A stretch of 64,000 bases of DNA. Origin: Caldilineaceae bacterium (lineage in GTDB: Bacteria; Chloroflexota; Anaerolineae; Caldilineales; Caldilineaceae). The position numbers and the translations under genes are program-made. Positions 36,001 to 44,790 of the stretch are shown here, in pieces. The DNA lies in the NCBI GenBank assembly GCA_020846635.1, contig JADLDO010000006.1:62001-126000 (forward strand), given 5' to 3'. Below the pieces are notes generated by a model. It did no database searches. It worked only from the letters and a program-made list of their open reading frames with translations, and was not told the DNA's origin. Numbering within the stretch: the stretch's first letter is position 1; each line of letters opens with the position of its first letter.

Positions 36001-37855
36001 TATCAATCCGATTCGCCAGTTGGCGGGTATGCGCGGTTTGATGGCTGACCCCAACGGGCGCATTATCCCGCTGCCGATTCGCTCGAACTTCCGCGAAGGC
36101 TTGACCGCGTTGGAATACTTCCTGAGCACCCACGGCGCACGCAAGGGTCTTGCCGACACCGCGCTGCGCACGGCAGACGCAGGTTATCTGACCCGTCGTC
36201 TGGTGGATGTGGCCCAGGATGTGATCATCACCGAAGATGACTGTGGCACTGTGACAGGTATCTGGCTCGACGCGGCGCAGGCTAAGGCCATCGGCCAGAC
36301 TTTCCAGGATCGGATCACCGGTCGTTATCTGGCAGGTGAGATCACCGACCCGAAGACGGGTGAGGTCCTTCTGGGGCGCAACGCGTTCTTGGATGAGGCT
36401 GCGCTGGCAACGATTGCGCGGCACAACGTTACGAAGGCCTTTGTGCGTAGTGCGTTGACCTGTGAATCGCGCTTCGGCCTCTGTGAAAAGTGCTATGGTG
36501 AAGACCTGGCCCGCGGTGGTATTGTCGGCATGGGTGAAGCAGTGGGTATCATCGCTGCACAGTCCATTGGCGAGCCGGGTACACAGTTGACGCTGCGTAC
36601 CTTCCACACAGGTGGTGTAGCGGGTACGGATGATATTACTCAGGGTCTGCCCCGTGTCGAGGAGTTGTTCGAGGCACGTAATCCTAAGGGTGAAGCTGTC
36701 ATTGCTGAGATGGATGGCCTGGTGGATATCTACTGGGAGGGCGAGGTGCGTATGCTCAAGGTGAGCAACACCGAGCTCAAGAGCCGGACGATAGAAGTTC
36801 CCGCGGGCTATTCGTTGTTGGTAACGGACGGCGACCGCGTCCAAGAAGATGTGGTAATTGCGCTGCCGCCGGGCGTTGATGCGTCGGCCATCCAAGCGGC
36901 TGCCCTAGAGGCAGAAGAGGGTGAAGAACCGGAGAGCGTTGGGCTTGTTGCGGGCATGGGTGGCGAAGTCTTCCTGGAGAACCGGGAGGATGGCAGTGTG
37001 GTTGCCACCGTCCGCCGCGAGGAAACCAATGTATGGGAAGTGGATATTCCCGCCAATGCCCGCCTGCGCGTTGAAAAGGGCGCAGAGGTGAAGGCCGGGG
37101 ATCAACTCACCGAAGGTGCGAAGAACCCGAAGGAGATTCTGCGTATCCAGGGGCGCGAGGCATGCCAGATCTATCTGTTGGAAGAGGTGCAGAAGGTCTA
37201 TCGCAGCCAGGGTGTCGGTATCCACGACAAGCACATTGAAGTAGTGCTGCGCCAATTGCTGCGCCGGATTATGATCCGCGCCACAGGCGACACAGACCTG
37301 CTGCCCGGCGAATTGGTGGATCGCTTTGTCTTTGAGGACATTAACAACGAAGTCATGGCACAGGGTGGCAAGCCCGCCCGCGGTGAGCCGATTGTACTTG
37401 GTTTGACCAAGGCCGCGCTTAACACGGAGAGCTTCCTGGCCGCTGCGAGCTTCCAAGAGACGACCCGTGTATTGACCGAGGCAGCCATCCGCGGTCAGCA
37501 GGATGACCTGCGCGGCTTGAAGGAAAATGTCATCATCGGTAAGCTGATTCCGGTGGGGACAGGCTTCCATACGCGCGCCGAGCGCCAGCAGAATCGCCAG
37601 TTGAAGATGGCTCCAGATAGCGAGCTGTATGAACTGGCAGAGGACGATGTCGATCTGGAGATGGACATGGAGATGGACGACCTGGACTTTGCTGACCTGG
37701 ACATTAGTGATATGTCCGGTGTGGCAGAGTTGGGGATGGACTCTCTGGACGGTGATGCCACAGGTCTGGATGACGACGAGGATGAGGACTTGGAACTCGA
37801 CTTCGAGTCGTTTGATGACAGTGACAATGATGAGATCGACGTAGACATGGGCTAA
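33032..37855 (+). CDS. rpoC: DNA-directed RNA polymerase subunit beta'
   Basis: [21 protein letters not shown] zinc finger, [16 protein letters not shown] active site, [19 protein letters not shown]; start at Met 13 of ORF ([12 protein letters not shown]). Confidence 0.99.
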   Translation: MEVKNFDAIRISLASPEKIREWSYGEVTKPETINYRTLRPERDGLFCERIFGPTKDWECACGKYKRVRYKGIVCDKCGVEVAPSRVRRERMGHIELASPVSHIWYVKGVPSRLGLLLNISPRHLERVLYFAQYIVTNVNEDARSRAILRHERELSMRLSRIDNEVADSMGSQESALDAALNALDEEEEVQVRELDERINTESSKVIAEAQTLQTWLSTRVGQKASEPKTLSWSDQPIFQSGEVISRDHDILINDLVQDRLNELQHQSDEEKTDIRMMTGAKREHVRRDLGAELDELRQSVEEKKDRIRQAMERDLDELKTLEERMLLTENRYRELADKWGNVFTGGMGAEAVRDIVAKVDLEKLTKELRREIRTTRSKQRRKKAAKRLRVVENFRKSGYRPDGNHAEPNRPEWMILTALPVIPPDLRPMVQLDGGRFATSDLNDLYRRVINRNNRLRRLMELGAPDVIVRNEKRMLQEAVDSLVDNGRRGRAVSRSGKRKLKSLSDLLKGKQGRFRRNLLGKRVDYSGRSVIVIGPTLKLYQCGLPKKMALELFKPFVMRRLVEENFAHNIKSAKRMVDRFSPEVWDVLEEICHERPVLLNRAPTLHRLGIQAFEVVLVEGSAINLHPLTCAAFNADFDGDQMAVHVPLSEQAVREARELMLASKNLLKPSSGDPIVGPSKDMVMGVYYLTVVEPRRKQRPSPYANGNGSNGSNGHSEEDYLPAFATMEEAEYAYDMGIIKLREPIRVWFTNKFDQMPLADLVQGSEFMASKGEEAGLSQRALEALENFGIKSVGELMDHFTRGEAEMVKEIPDFGAAAMNETREALRVLGMLGANWPADRLITTTVGRIIFNRHLPEQLWYVNEVLDRKGVDAVVARCYKHLGRDVTSDVVDNIKDMGFKYATRSGITIAVSDIQVPEVKAEILDRTTREVELSEQQYRRGLITSEEQYNKIVELWTRATDEVTDAVKSLLSPAHGLGAMAQSGATKGGINPIRQLAGMRGLMADPNGRIIPLPIRSNFREGLTALEYFLSTHGARKGLADTALRTADAGYLTRRLVDVAQDVIITEDDCGTVTGIWLDAAQAKAIGQTFQDRITGRYLAGEITDPKTGEVLLGRNAFLDEAALATIARHNVTKAFVRSALTCESRFGLCEKCYGEDLARGGIVGMGEAVGIIAAQSIGEPGTQLTLRTFHTGGVAGTDDITQGLPRVEELFEARNPKGEAVIAEMDGLVDIYWEGEVRMLKVSNTELKSRTIEVPAGYSLLVTDGDRVQEDVVIALPPGVDASAIQAAALEAEEGEEPESVGLVAGMGGEVFLENREDGSVVATVRREETNVWEVDIPANARLRVEKGAEVKAGDQLTEGAKNPKEILRIQGREACQIYLLEEVQKVYRSQGVGIHDKHIEVVLRQLLRRIMIRATGDTDLLPGELVDRFVFEDINNEVMAQGGKPARGEPIVLGLTKAALNTESFLAAASFQETTRVLTEAAIRGQQDDLRGLKENVIIGKLIPVGTGFHTRAERQQNRQLKMAPDSELYELAEDDVDLEMDMEMDDLDFADLDISDMSGVAELGMDSLDGDATGLDDDEDEDLELDFESFDDSDNDEIDVDMG

Positions 37856-37885
37856 GGGCCTGTGTTGCGGATTGTAGAAAAGGAA

Positions 37886-37919
37886 ACCCTCCCGGAAGCT
37901 TCTGAGCTTCCGGGAGGGT
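37886..37919. repeat. Dispersed hairpin repeat, copy 1
   Basis: ACCCTCCCGGAAGCTTCTGAGCTTCCGGGAGGGT. Confidence 0.85.
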
Positions 37920-37927
37920 GTAGAGTA

Positions 37928-37970
37928 ACGAGGGGAGTGACTGATTTGTCAGTCACTCCCCTCGTTTTTT
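37928..37970 (+). terminator. Strong intrinsic terminator downstream of rpoC
   Basis: ACGAGGGGAGTGACTGA-TTTG-TCAGTCACTCCCCTCGT followed by TTTTT. Confidence 0.93.
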
Positions 37971-37989
37971 GTTAGGATATTCGTGATTT

Positions 37990-39231
37990 CTAGCGCGCGC
38001 TAAGCCCTGCTACAACTGCGGCGTGAGCGGCGGGACGTAGATGGGAGATGGGCTCAGGGTTGCGTCCGTGGTAGACGCGATTGGTGAGCAATGTCACCAC
38101 CAAGTCGCGATCCGGGTCACACCAGATCGAGGTGCCGGTCGTTCCCATGTGACCGAAACTACGCGGGCCGAAGGCGGTGCTGCATGACACATCGGGATCG
38201 CTGCGTAGCATCCAGCCCAAGCCGTGACGAATATCCGTTGCCAGCGTCAAAACCGCGCTATGATGGCCCCCAACCGGCGCCAAAGGGATGCCGGCGGCGC
38301 TGGTTTCGATCTGCGCGCTGATGCTGGCGGCAACGGTGTTGCGATGCAGCAGCTTGCCGCCTCGTTCCAAGTAGAGGTTGCCAAGACGGCAGAGGTCGGT
38401 GGCTGTTCCAAAAAGACCGGCATGACCGGCGATGCCACCCAGACCGGCAGCATTCTCGTCATGGACCTCGCCGTGAAGGCGGCGCTGTCGCCATGCACAA
38501 AATTCGGTGGGGGCGACACGATCCACGACCACGCTCGATGGGTTGAAGTGAGCGCCGAGACCTAAGGGCCTCAAGACCCAGTTGCGTAATGTTTCGGCGA
38601 CGGTCGGGTCGCCTGCACAAGCCGCCAGCGCGCTGCCCAGCAGTATCGGCCCGATTTCGCTGTAGATGGAACTCTCACCGGGTGGATAGGCGAAGTTGAA
38701 GCCGCAGATGGCGGCAAGCCCCACGCGTTGGCGGCGCAGCAGTTCGGCGCGATGGGTGGCATTGGGGCGTTGCGGGATACCGCCACAGATGGAATAGAGA
38801 TTGCGCCAGCCAGGCAGACCAGAGCTGTGACTCAAGAGTTGGCGGAAGGTGATCTGTGTGGCGCTCAAGGCCCCTGTATAGTTGCGCCACGGGTCAGGAG
38901 GTGGCACAGCCTCTTTGGTGATTGGGTCTTCGACCGGGCCAATATAGCGCGGCCCTGCAAAATCCGGCAAAAAGTCGGACACAGGCTGATCGAGGTCCAG
39001 CAAGCCTGCATCGTGCATACGCAGACAGGCTGTGCTGGTAAATAACTGGGTGAGCGACGCAAAGTCAAAGAGGGTTTCGGTGCATACTGCTTGTCGCTTG
39101 AGCATCGGGTTGATCCACCCGTAGCCGCGTGCAAAGAGTACGCGGCCCCCCTGTTCAACCTGACAGACCAGAGCAGGGGCGACGGTGGGGACAGCAGCTT
39201 GGAGCAGGTGATCGAGCTTTGTGAAGTTCAT
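37990..39231 (-). CDS. Serine hydrolase (beta-lactamase class C/PBP-like)
   Basis: 413 aa; LFDFASLTQLFTSTACLRM (SxxT/K-like region), LLSHSSGLPGW, IYSEIGPILLG, FGHMGTTGTSIWCDP. Confidence 0.82.
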   Translation of the reverse strand: MNFTKLDHLLQAAVPTVAPALVCQVEQGGRVLFARGYGWINPMLKRQAVCTETLFDFASLTQLFTSTACLRMHDAGLLDLDQPVSDFLPDFAGPRYIGPVEDPITKEAVPPPDPWRNYTGALSATQITFRQLLSHSSGLPGWRNLYSICGGIPQRPNATHRAELLRRQRVGLAAICGFNFAYPPGESSIYSEIGPILLGSALAACAGDPTVAETLRNWVLRPLGLGAHFNPSSVVVDRVAPTEFCAWRQRRLHGEVHDENAAGLGGIAGHAGLFGTATDLCRLGNLYLERGGKLLHRNTVAASISAQIETSAAGIPLAPVGGHHSAVLTLATDIRHGLGWMLRSDPDVSCSTAFGPRSFGHMGTTGTSIWCDPDRDLVVTLLTNRVYHGRNPEPISHLRPAAHAAVVAGLSAR

Positions 39232-39525
39232 GACTATGGCCCAGACGCGAAACTATAATGGAAAAATGGATTATTGGGACTGAGAATGGTTTTGTAATAA
39301 GAGGGAGCGGGCGGCTAAAGGCTGCTGTCCCCGTTATTGTCGAGCAATGCACATTTGCTAGAATGATTAGGCTTTCTTAACAAGAAAAGACGTACCTTGT
39401 CATAAAAAGGTACGCTCTCCTACTTTAATCATTGGTGTACCCCAGTAGCGAGGTCGCCCAGAGCTAAAGCCACAGGGCTACCAAACAACGCCCCCTGAAC
39501 GGGGTTTACCAGGCCAACTAAGACC

Positions 39526-39559
39526 ACCCTCCCGGAAGCTTCTGAGTTTCCGGCAGGGT
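39526..39559. repeat. Dispersed hairpin repeat, copy 2 (two substitutions)
   Basis: ACCCTCCCGGAAGCTTCTGAGTTTCCGGCAGGGT. Confidence 0.8.
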
Positions 39560-39642
39560 TCATGCCAGGAGGGTTCAGGCCACGATACTTCGTTTAGTAT
39601 CCGGTATCTGATTCGGTACGTGAGATAGTCACTTCACTTAGT

Positions 39643-40626
39643 CTAGGGTTTAGGCTCTAGAGGCTTGGAGAGGATGAGATAACTGCGGTAGGGGGTGAAG
39701 CCGAATTTGCCGTAGAAGTCCAAGAGGTTAGTCCAGTCAATCACACAGCCGTTGACGCCGTTGTTGTGGAGCCGACGCAAACCGGCATCGAGCAGGGCCG
39801 CGCCAAAGCCCTGGCCGCGGCGATCTTCGCTGACACCGATGGAGCCGAGTTGGCCCCAGGGGCGTGGGAGGCGATAGGGGTAAAAGCGTTCGATGGGATG
39901 GTGCGAGTCCTCAAAGGTCAGCATACAGCAGCCATCCACGCCGCGCTCTGTCCACAAAACCATGAAGTCGGCGATACGCGTGCCTTCTGCGACCGACTGC
40001 TCAAATTCATAGCGCCAGCGGTCTGGGAACTCACGTTGTAGGAAGGCTAGGATCGCCTCATAATCACGTGGCTGGGCAGGGCGCACAAGGCCATCAATCT
40101 CGCGGACTGTGCGGGGGGGTGTATAGGTGGCGAGGTTGGCGGCTACATCCCATTCACGTATCGCCAATTCAGGCTTGCCGCCATAGCCATGTCGCTCAAA
40201 GAATCCCACACTGTTCAGTTCTTCGGGAACACCGGGGACAAAGGGGCGCAGACTGGCCCCCACTGTCATGATTTGTGTGCCTTTTTGGTGATGCCACGCT
40301 TCGGCCCATTGCAGCAGCGCCGTACCTATCCCGTTTCTTTGTGCGTCGGGCGCGACGGCAATGGCATCGATCCAGCCGGAGTGGGGCGCGGCGACGGTGG
40401 GGTCATTGAGATAGGAGGTCGAGACAAAGCCGACCGGGCGGCCCTCATGCCATGCAAGACACGCGGCTTGATCCCCGCCAGGGCTAGGGCGCAAGTTGTA
40501 GGTAACGAAGCGTGGGGAAATGGCGAGTTCCTCGCCACATGCCATGTTCCAAAGGTTGACCACTTCTTGGATGTGCGTGCTGTTGGCTGCATCGATTGGT
40601 TGGAATTCAACGGGTATTGTCATCAT
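39643..40626 (-). CDS. GNAT family N-acetyltransferase (two GNAT-like domains)
   Basis: 327 aa; IAVAPDAQRNGIGTALLQWAE and IGVSEDRRGQGFGAALLDAGLRRL, two acetyl-CoA-binding motifs. Confidence 0.88.
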   Translation of the reverse strand: MMTIPVEFQPIDAANSTHIQEVVNLWNMACGEELAISPRFVTYNLRPSPGGDQAACLAWHEGRPVGFVSTSYLNDPTVAAPHSGWIDAIAVAPDAQRNGIGTALLQWAEAWHHQKGTQIMTVGASLRPFVPGVPEELNSVGFFERHGYGGKPELAIREWDVAANLATYTPPRTVREIDGLVRPAQPRDYEAILAFLQREFPDRWRYEFEQSVAEGTRIADFMVLWTERGVDGCCMLTFEDSHHPIERFYPYRLPRPWGQLGSIGVSEDRRGQGFGAALLDAGLRRLHNNGVNGCVIDWTNLLDFYGKFGFTPYRSYLILSKPLEPKP

Positions 40627-40683
40627 GTGTCTAAGTGGGTGTGCCTAAGTGAGTGTGCTTAAGAGTGGGCTTGGTTCTATGGA

Positions 40684-41430
40684 TTAACTGGCGTCTGTTG
40701 CAGTGGGCGACGGTTCGGGTGTAGGGTCGGGCGGATCGACGAAACAGCGGATGCTGTCGGCGACCCCACGCGCGGCGCGGTCTGCCTGCTTCGTCAACAG
40801 CTCTTGGTCGCCCCCCAGGAAACCCAGTTCGAGGATGGCCGCCGGTGTGGTGGGGCCAACCTTGCGAAAGGCGTGATATTCGGTCATATTGTGGGTGATG
40901 GTATTGGCATGTTGGGTTAACCCTGTGGCCGCGGGATAGTAAAGGTCAATGCAATCGACCAAGCGCGCATCCTCGGCGGGGATTGTGCTGTATAGATAAT
41001 AGGCAGCTTTATAGCCGCTGGCATCGATGCAGCTATCGGCGTGGAGGCTGACCAATGCATCGACTTGCAAGTTATTGATCCGTGGATCATATTCTTCCAA
41101 GATGGCTACATCCATGCCCGCGCTGCGCAGCAGTTTGGCGGCTCGGTCGGCGATGTCGGCGCTGACTTCGGCTTCTGTCAGCATGGTGTTGCCCTCCTCA
41201 TCGGCACAGATGGCCCCGGAATCAAAGCCGGCATGCCCACTAATCAGGGCAATCTGTTCTTTGGGGGCGGGTACGGGTAGGGGCAGCACTACATTTTGTG
41301 TGATGGGAAATTGCTCCCAGGAGAAACCCACGTTGGCGATGCGTGCCACGATCAAAACAATGCCGACAAAGGCTGCGAAGCCAATGATGGCGAAAAGTCG
41401 CTGAATACGATAGATTGCGGCTCGGCGCAT
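40684..41430 (-). CDS. N-acetylmuramoyl-L-alanine amidase (Amidase_3)
   Basis: 248 aa; ALISGHAGFDSGAICADEEG...LTEAEVSADIADRAAKLLRSAGMDVAIL...VDALVSLHADS...PAAILELGFLGGDQELL. Confidence 0.85.
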   Translation of the reverse strand: MRRAAIYRIQRLFAIIGFAAFVGIVLIVARIANVGFSWEQFPITQNVVLPLPVPAPKEQIALISGHAGFDSGAICADEEGNTMLTEAEVSADIADRAAKLLRSAGMDVAILEEYDPRINNLQVDALVSLHADSCIDASGYKAAYYLYSTIPAEDARLVDCIDLYYPAATGLTQHANTITHNMTEYHAFRKVGPTTPAAILELGFLGGDQELLTKQADRAARGVADSIRCFVDPPDPTPEPSPTATDAS

Positions 41431-41769
41431 GAGATGCTTCTCTGTGAGGCTCCCTGCAAGCTAGCTATGCCAGCCACATAAAGCCGGCTATAGGCAGGCG
41501 GCTAGGCGATGAACTCCCCAGCTATTGTAGCCTGTGACGCAGGGCTGTCAACTTCGCAGGCGCGGGGGCGAAATCGCACAGAAATGGTATACTAGGGAGT
41601 TGTCGGGTATAATTCAGGCATAATTACAGTATAATTGACAAAGGCTGTAGCGCACGCTAGACTTTCTGGCATGGTTTGCCCAGGCGTGGCGTTGTAAAAA
41701 GCTGCAAGAGCGTCAATAGATTCTATAAAATCCGTATGAGCGTGTGGTATAGCAGACGATTGGTACATA

Positions 41770-43152
41770 GTGAACACTTTTTCGCGCAAACCCTCCCGGT
41801 CTGATCCTTCAATAGCTGTATTCCCTTCCCCTGGGCGTGGCGGAGCTTCTCCGGTCCATGCATTGGGCGGTATGCTGCGCGAGCGGCGCGAGGCGATGGG
41901 CGTCACCCTGGCAGAGGTAGAGGTCGCCACGCGCATACGCCAGAAGTATCTTTCGGCGCTAGAGGCGGAAGATTGGCATCTGCTACCTGGCGAGGTGGTA
42001 GGGCGCGGTTTCCTACGCAACTATGCCGATTATTTGGGGCTAGACCCCCAGGAGATCATGGACCGGCGGCGGGCCATCACCGACGTGGGCATGACGCAGG
42101 CGCTTTCCACGACCAGCGCGGGCGCGCCGCTGCCGCCGGAGCGCGAAGTGGATTATCGCCCCAAAGAAGTTGAGTTAAAGGATGAGGGCGATGGGATTCA
42201 GCGCGGCGAGATCCGGCTGACGCCGATCCTGGCGATTATCGGCGTGGCAGTAGTGGTCGGCCTGGGCTTGTGGGGGCTGTCCATGCTGCGCGAGCCGTTG
42301 AGTGCCATGTTGTCGGGCGCACAGGCGGGGGTGATGGAGATATTTGATCGCCCCGACCCCACAGCGACGACGACAGTGAGTTCGGCAATCGGTGTCATCA
42401 ACGAGCAGAATTTGAACAACGGCCAAGCGGCTGGGACTGAGATGACGCCAGCCGTAACCACGGATAACAGCGTGGACGAAGGTGTTGTGGTTTTGGGGAG
42501 CGGCAGTGGCACCGCGCCCGCGGAGGGCACGCAAGGCGGTGGTGGAGAGGTAAATCCGCCGCCACCGGCAGCACCCGTAGGTCAAGAAGGCGGCGTGATT
42601 TTGGTACCCACGGCGACACCAGGGACTGAGGCGATCCTCGCGCCAACCGCAACGCCGGAGGTTCCAGCGGCAGAAGCGGTCGCACCGATGGCGGAAGTGC
42701 CGACGGCGACGCCGGAGATGCCGACTGCTACGCCGGAGCCGCCTACGCCCACCCTAGAGCCGCCGACGGCGACCCCTGAATTGCCACCGACGGAGACACC
42801 CACACCAGAGCCACCACCCGCGCCTGTGGTGGTCGCTGCTTCCTGTGGCGACCCGCGTTCTGTGATCAGCGCGCCAGGTGTCAACCAAGCGTTGGCGGGT
42901 GTCACCACCATCAGCGGCGTGGCTACGCATGAGGCGTTCCAATTTTATAAGCTGGAGTATGCGCCAGGTGCGAATGCAGGCGGAGGCTATACCTATTTTG
43001 GTGGTGGGCAAGTTCAGATTGCCGGTGGGGTGTTGGGCAACCTGGATACGACGGTTTTGCCGAATGGCGAGTATACGATCCGGCTGACGGTGGTCGACCA
43101 GGTGGGTAACTTCCCCCCACCTTGTGATGTTTCGGTGATCGTACAGAACTAA
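41770..43152 (+). CDS. RodZ-like helix-turn-helix membrane protein
   Basis: 460 aa; GGMLRERREAMGVTLAEVEVATRIRQKYLSALEAEDWHLLPGEVVGRGFLRNYADYLGLDP (HTH_25), one TM (PILAIIGVAVVVGLGLWGLSM), TATPE-rich linker, C-terminal Ig-like region. Confidence 0.85.
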   Translation: MNTFSRKPSRSDPSIAVFPSPGRGGASPVHALGGMLRERREAMGVTLAEVEVATRIRQKYLSALEAEDWHLLPGEVVGRGFLRNYADYLGLDPQEIMDRRRAITDVGMTQALSTTSAGAPLPPEREVDYRPKEVELKDEGDGIQRGEIRLTPILAIIGVAVVVGLGLWGLSMLREPLSAMLSGAQAGVMEIFDRPDPTATTTVSSAIGVINEQNLNNGQAAGTEMTPAVTTDNSVDEGVVVLGSGSGTAPAEGTQGGGGEVNPPPPAAPVGQEGGVILVPTATPGTEAILAPTATPEVPAAEAVAPMAEVPTATPEMPTATPEPPTPTLEPPTATPELPPTETPTPEPPPAPVVVAASCGDPRSVISAPGVNQALAGVTTISGVATHEAFQFYKLEYAPGANAGGGYTYFGGGQVQIAGGVLGNLDTTVLPNGEYTIRLTVVDQVGNFPPPCDVSVIVQN

Positions 43153-43184
43153 AACCTCAAGGTATAGACTGTTTCTGACCGTAG

Positions 43185-43208
43185 GGACACCCTAGAGGGT
43201 GTCCTTTT
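43185..43208 (+). terminator. Intrinsic terminator downstream of rodZ-like gene
   Basis: GGACACCC-TAGA-GGGTGTCC-TTTT. Confidence 0.8.
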
Positions 43209-43252
43209 CGCATTTCTACCGGCGAATCCATGATGATCGGCTGAATGGGGTG

Positions 43253-43804
43253 CTACTTATTGCGCCGCGGCTGATAGTGGAGAGCAACAACGCCCGTATC
43301 GAAAGTCTTTGCTTCTAAAAGTTTCAGGCGAGTTAGATCGATCTTTTCAAAGATACGTTCTCCGCTCCCGACCACAACCGGGAAGAGCAGAAAGTGGAAC
43401 TCATCGACGAGGCCATGCTGCATCAACGTATGGGTCAATTCTCCGATGCCATATTGCAGAATGTCTTGACCCGGTTGCTGCTTTAATTTGGCGACTTCTT
43501 CTGCTATATCCCCTTTGATCAAGGTCGCATTCCACTCCAGCGGCCCTTGCAAAGTCCTCGAAGCAACAAACTTGGGGAGGCGATTGATTCGATCCGCAAA
43601 CTCATCTGTCCCGGCAAGAGTAGGCCAAACTTCGGCAAATGCCTCGTAGGTCACACGCCCCATCAAGAGCGCATCCGACGCAGAGAGTTGGTCTTTGACA
43701 TACTTCTCGATTTCCTCATTGTGAAAATCAAAGACCCACAACTGTGGATTCTCCATCACTGCATCAAGCGATATCTCGGTCTGGACGATTACTTTTCTCA
43801 TCAT
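43253..43804 (-). CDS. Dihydrofolate reductase family protein (RibD C-terminal-like)
   Basis: MMRKVIVQTEISLDAVMENPQLW...DALLMGRVTYEAFAEVWP...LLFPVVVGSGERIFE; AAAGGAGAGA RBS before ATGATG. Confidence 0.88.
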   Translation of the reverse strand: MMRKVIVQTEISLDAVMENPQLWVFDFHNEEIEKYVKDQLSASDALLMGRVTYEAFAEVWPTLAGTDEFADRINRLPKFVASRTLQGPLEWNATLIKGDIAEEVAKLKQQPGQDILQYGIGELTHTLMQHGLVDEFHFLLFPVVVGSGERIFEKIDLTRLKLLEAKTFDTGVVALHYQPRRNK

Positions 43805-43945
43805 TCTCTCCTTTTGCTGTTCACGTTGTTTGCATATCATAGCGTCACAAAAGGAGATAGTCTTGTATAAAAACGCATCTACTCGTTCTCGCGCAGACTA
43901 ATGAGCGGCGTCCCCAGGATGTTCGTCGGTAGATTATGTTGTAGA

Positions 43946-44503
43946 TTATGAGGTCGATGTTGGTGAGAGTGTTTCGCCGATGGGAATCGCTTCGATCTCG
44001 CCTTCGGCGTTCTTGACCAGCCGGTAGACCTGTTGGGCGCGGTCGGTCATCAAAACACCATGCAGGTGGTCGATCTCATGTTGAAAGATACGAGCAAGCC
44101 AGTCGTAGACTTTGTAGCGCACTTCGTTGCCATTGCGATCCTGGGCACGCACAATCAGTTGGGTTGCTCGATCCACATCCGCTGCTAAACCGGGAATACT
44201 TAAGCAGCCTTCTTGGGCAACCTCGGAGCCTTTTGCCTTGATAATCTCCGGGTTGATCAACTCGTAGATGCGTTTCGTTTCTTCGGGCCGTTCTTCATCA
44301 TCGGGATATTCGATGACTGCGATGCGTTGGCCTAGACCAATTTGAGGGGCAGCCAGGCCTACACCAGAGGCACTGCGCATCGCTTCTATCATTTGATCCA
44401 AGAGGCGATGCAGCCCTGGCCCAAATTCGCGGACACGCGTTGCTGGTTGGTGTAATACAGCGTCATCGCGATCACCGGCAACTACAATTTTTAGTTCAGA
44501 CAT
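43946..44503 (-). CDS. def: Peptide deformylase
   Basis: GVGLAAPQIGLGQRIAVIE, EGCLSIPG, FQHEIDHLHGVLMTDR motifs. Confidence 0.95.
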   Translation of the reverse strand: MSELKIVVAGDRDDAVLHQPATRVREFGPGLHRLLDQMIEAMRSASGVGLAAPQIGLGQRIAVIEYPDDEERPEETKRIYELINPEIIKAKGSEVAQEGCLSIPGLAADVDRATQLIVRAQDRNGNEVRYKVYDWLARIFQHEIDHLHGVLMTDRAQQVYRLVKNAEGEIEAIPIGETLSPTSTS

Positions 44504-44731
44504 ATCTTCCTCATACAACACGCATCCGTGGACAAAAACGGCGATAGGATTGGGTCAGAGTCAGCCGTCGCGACAGACGATTGTAGGGTATCCGGCAGGC
44601 TTTGTCAAACCTTTAGCGGGTGTCCCCTGTGCTAAAGTATAGCAAAGGTGTCCAGTTCGCTCTGTGCGGCGACTTCCGATGACCGGCCTGCCGCGTGGAG
44701 ATTGAGCTGAATCCCCGGTGCAGAAGAATGA

Positions 44732-44758
44732 ACGGGCTTGGCATTGCGCCAAGCCCGT
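44732..44758. other. Strong hairpin downstream of secreted protein gene (possible terminator)
   Basis: ACGGGCTTGGC-ATTGC-GCCAAGCCCGT; only a weak T-rich tract on the minus strand. Confidence 0.5.
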
Positions 44759-44790
44759 GTACTTTGCAGCCGTTGCAGATCTCTATTGGG

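Noticed and set aside
44732-44758. Hairpin considered as a fourth copy of the dispersed repeat family
   Set aside because: Stem sequence (CGGGCTTGGC) is unrelated to CCCTCCCGGAAGC.
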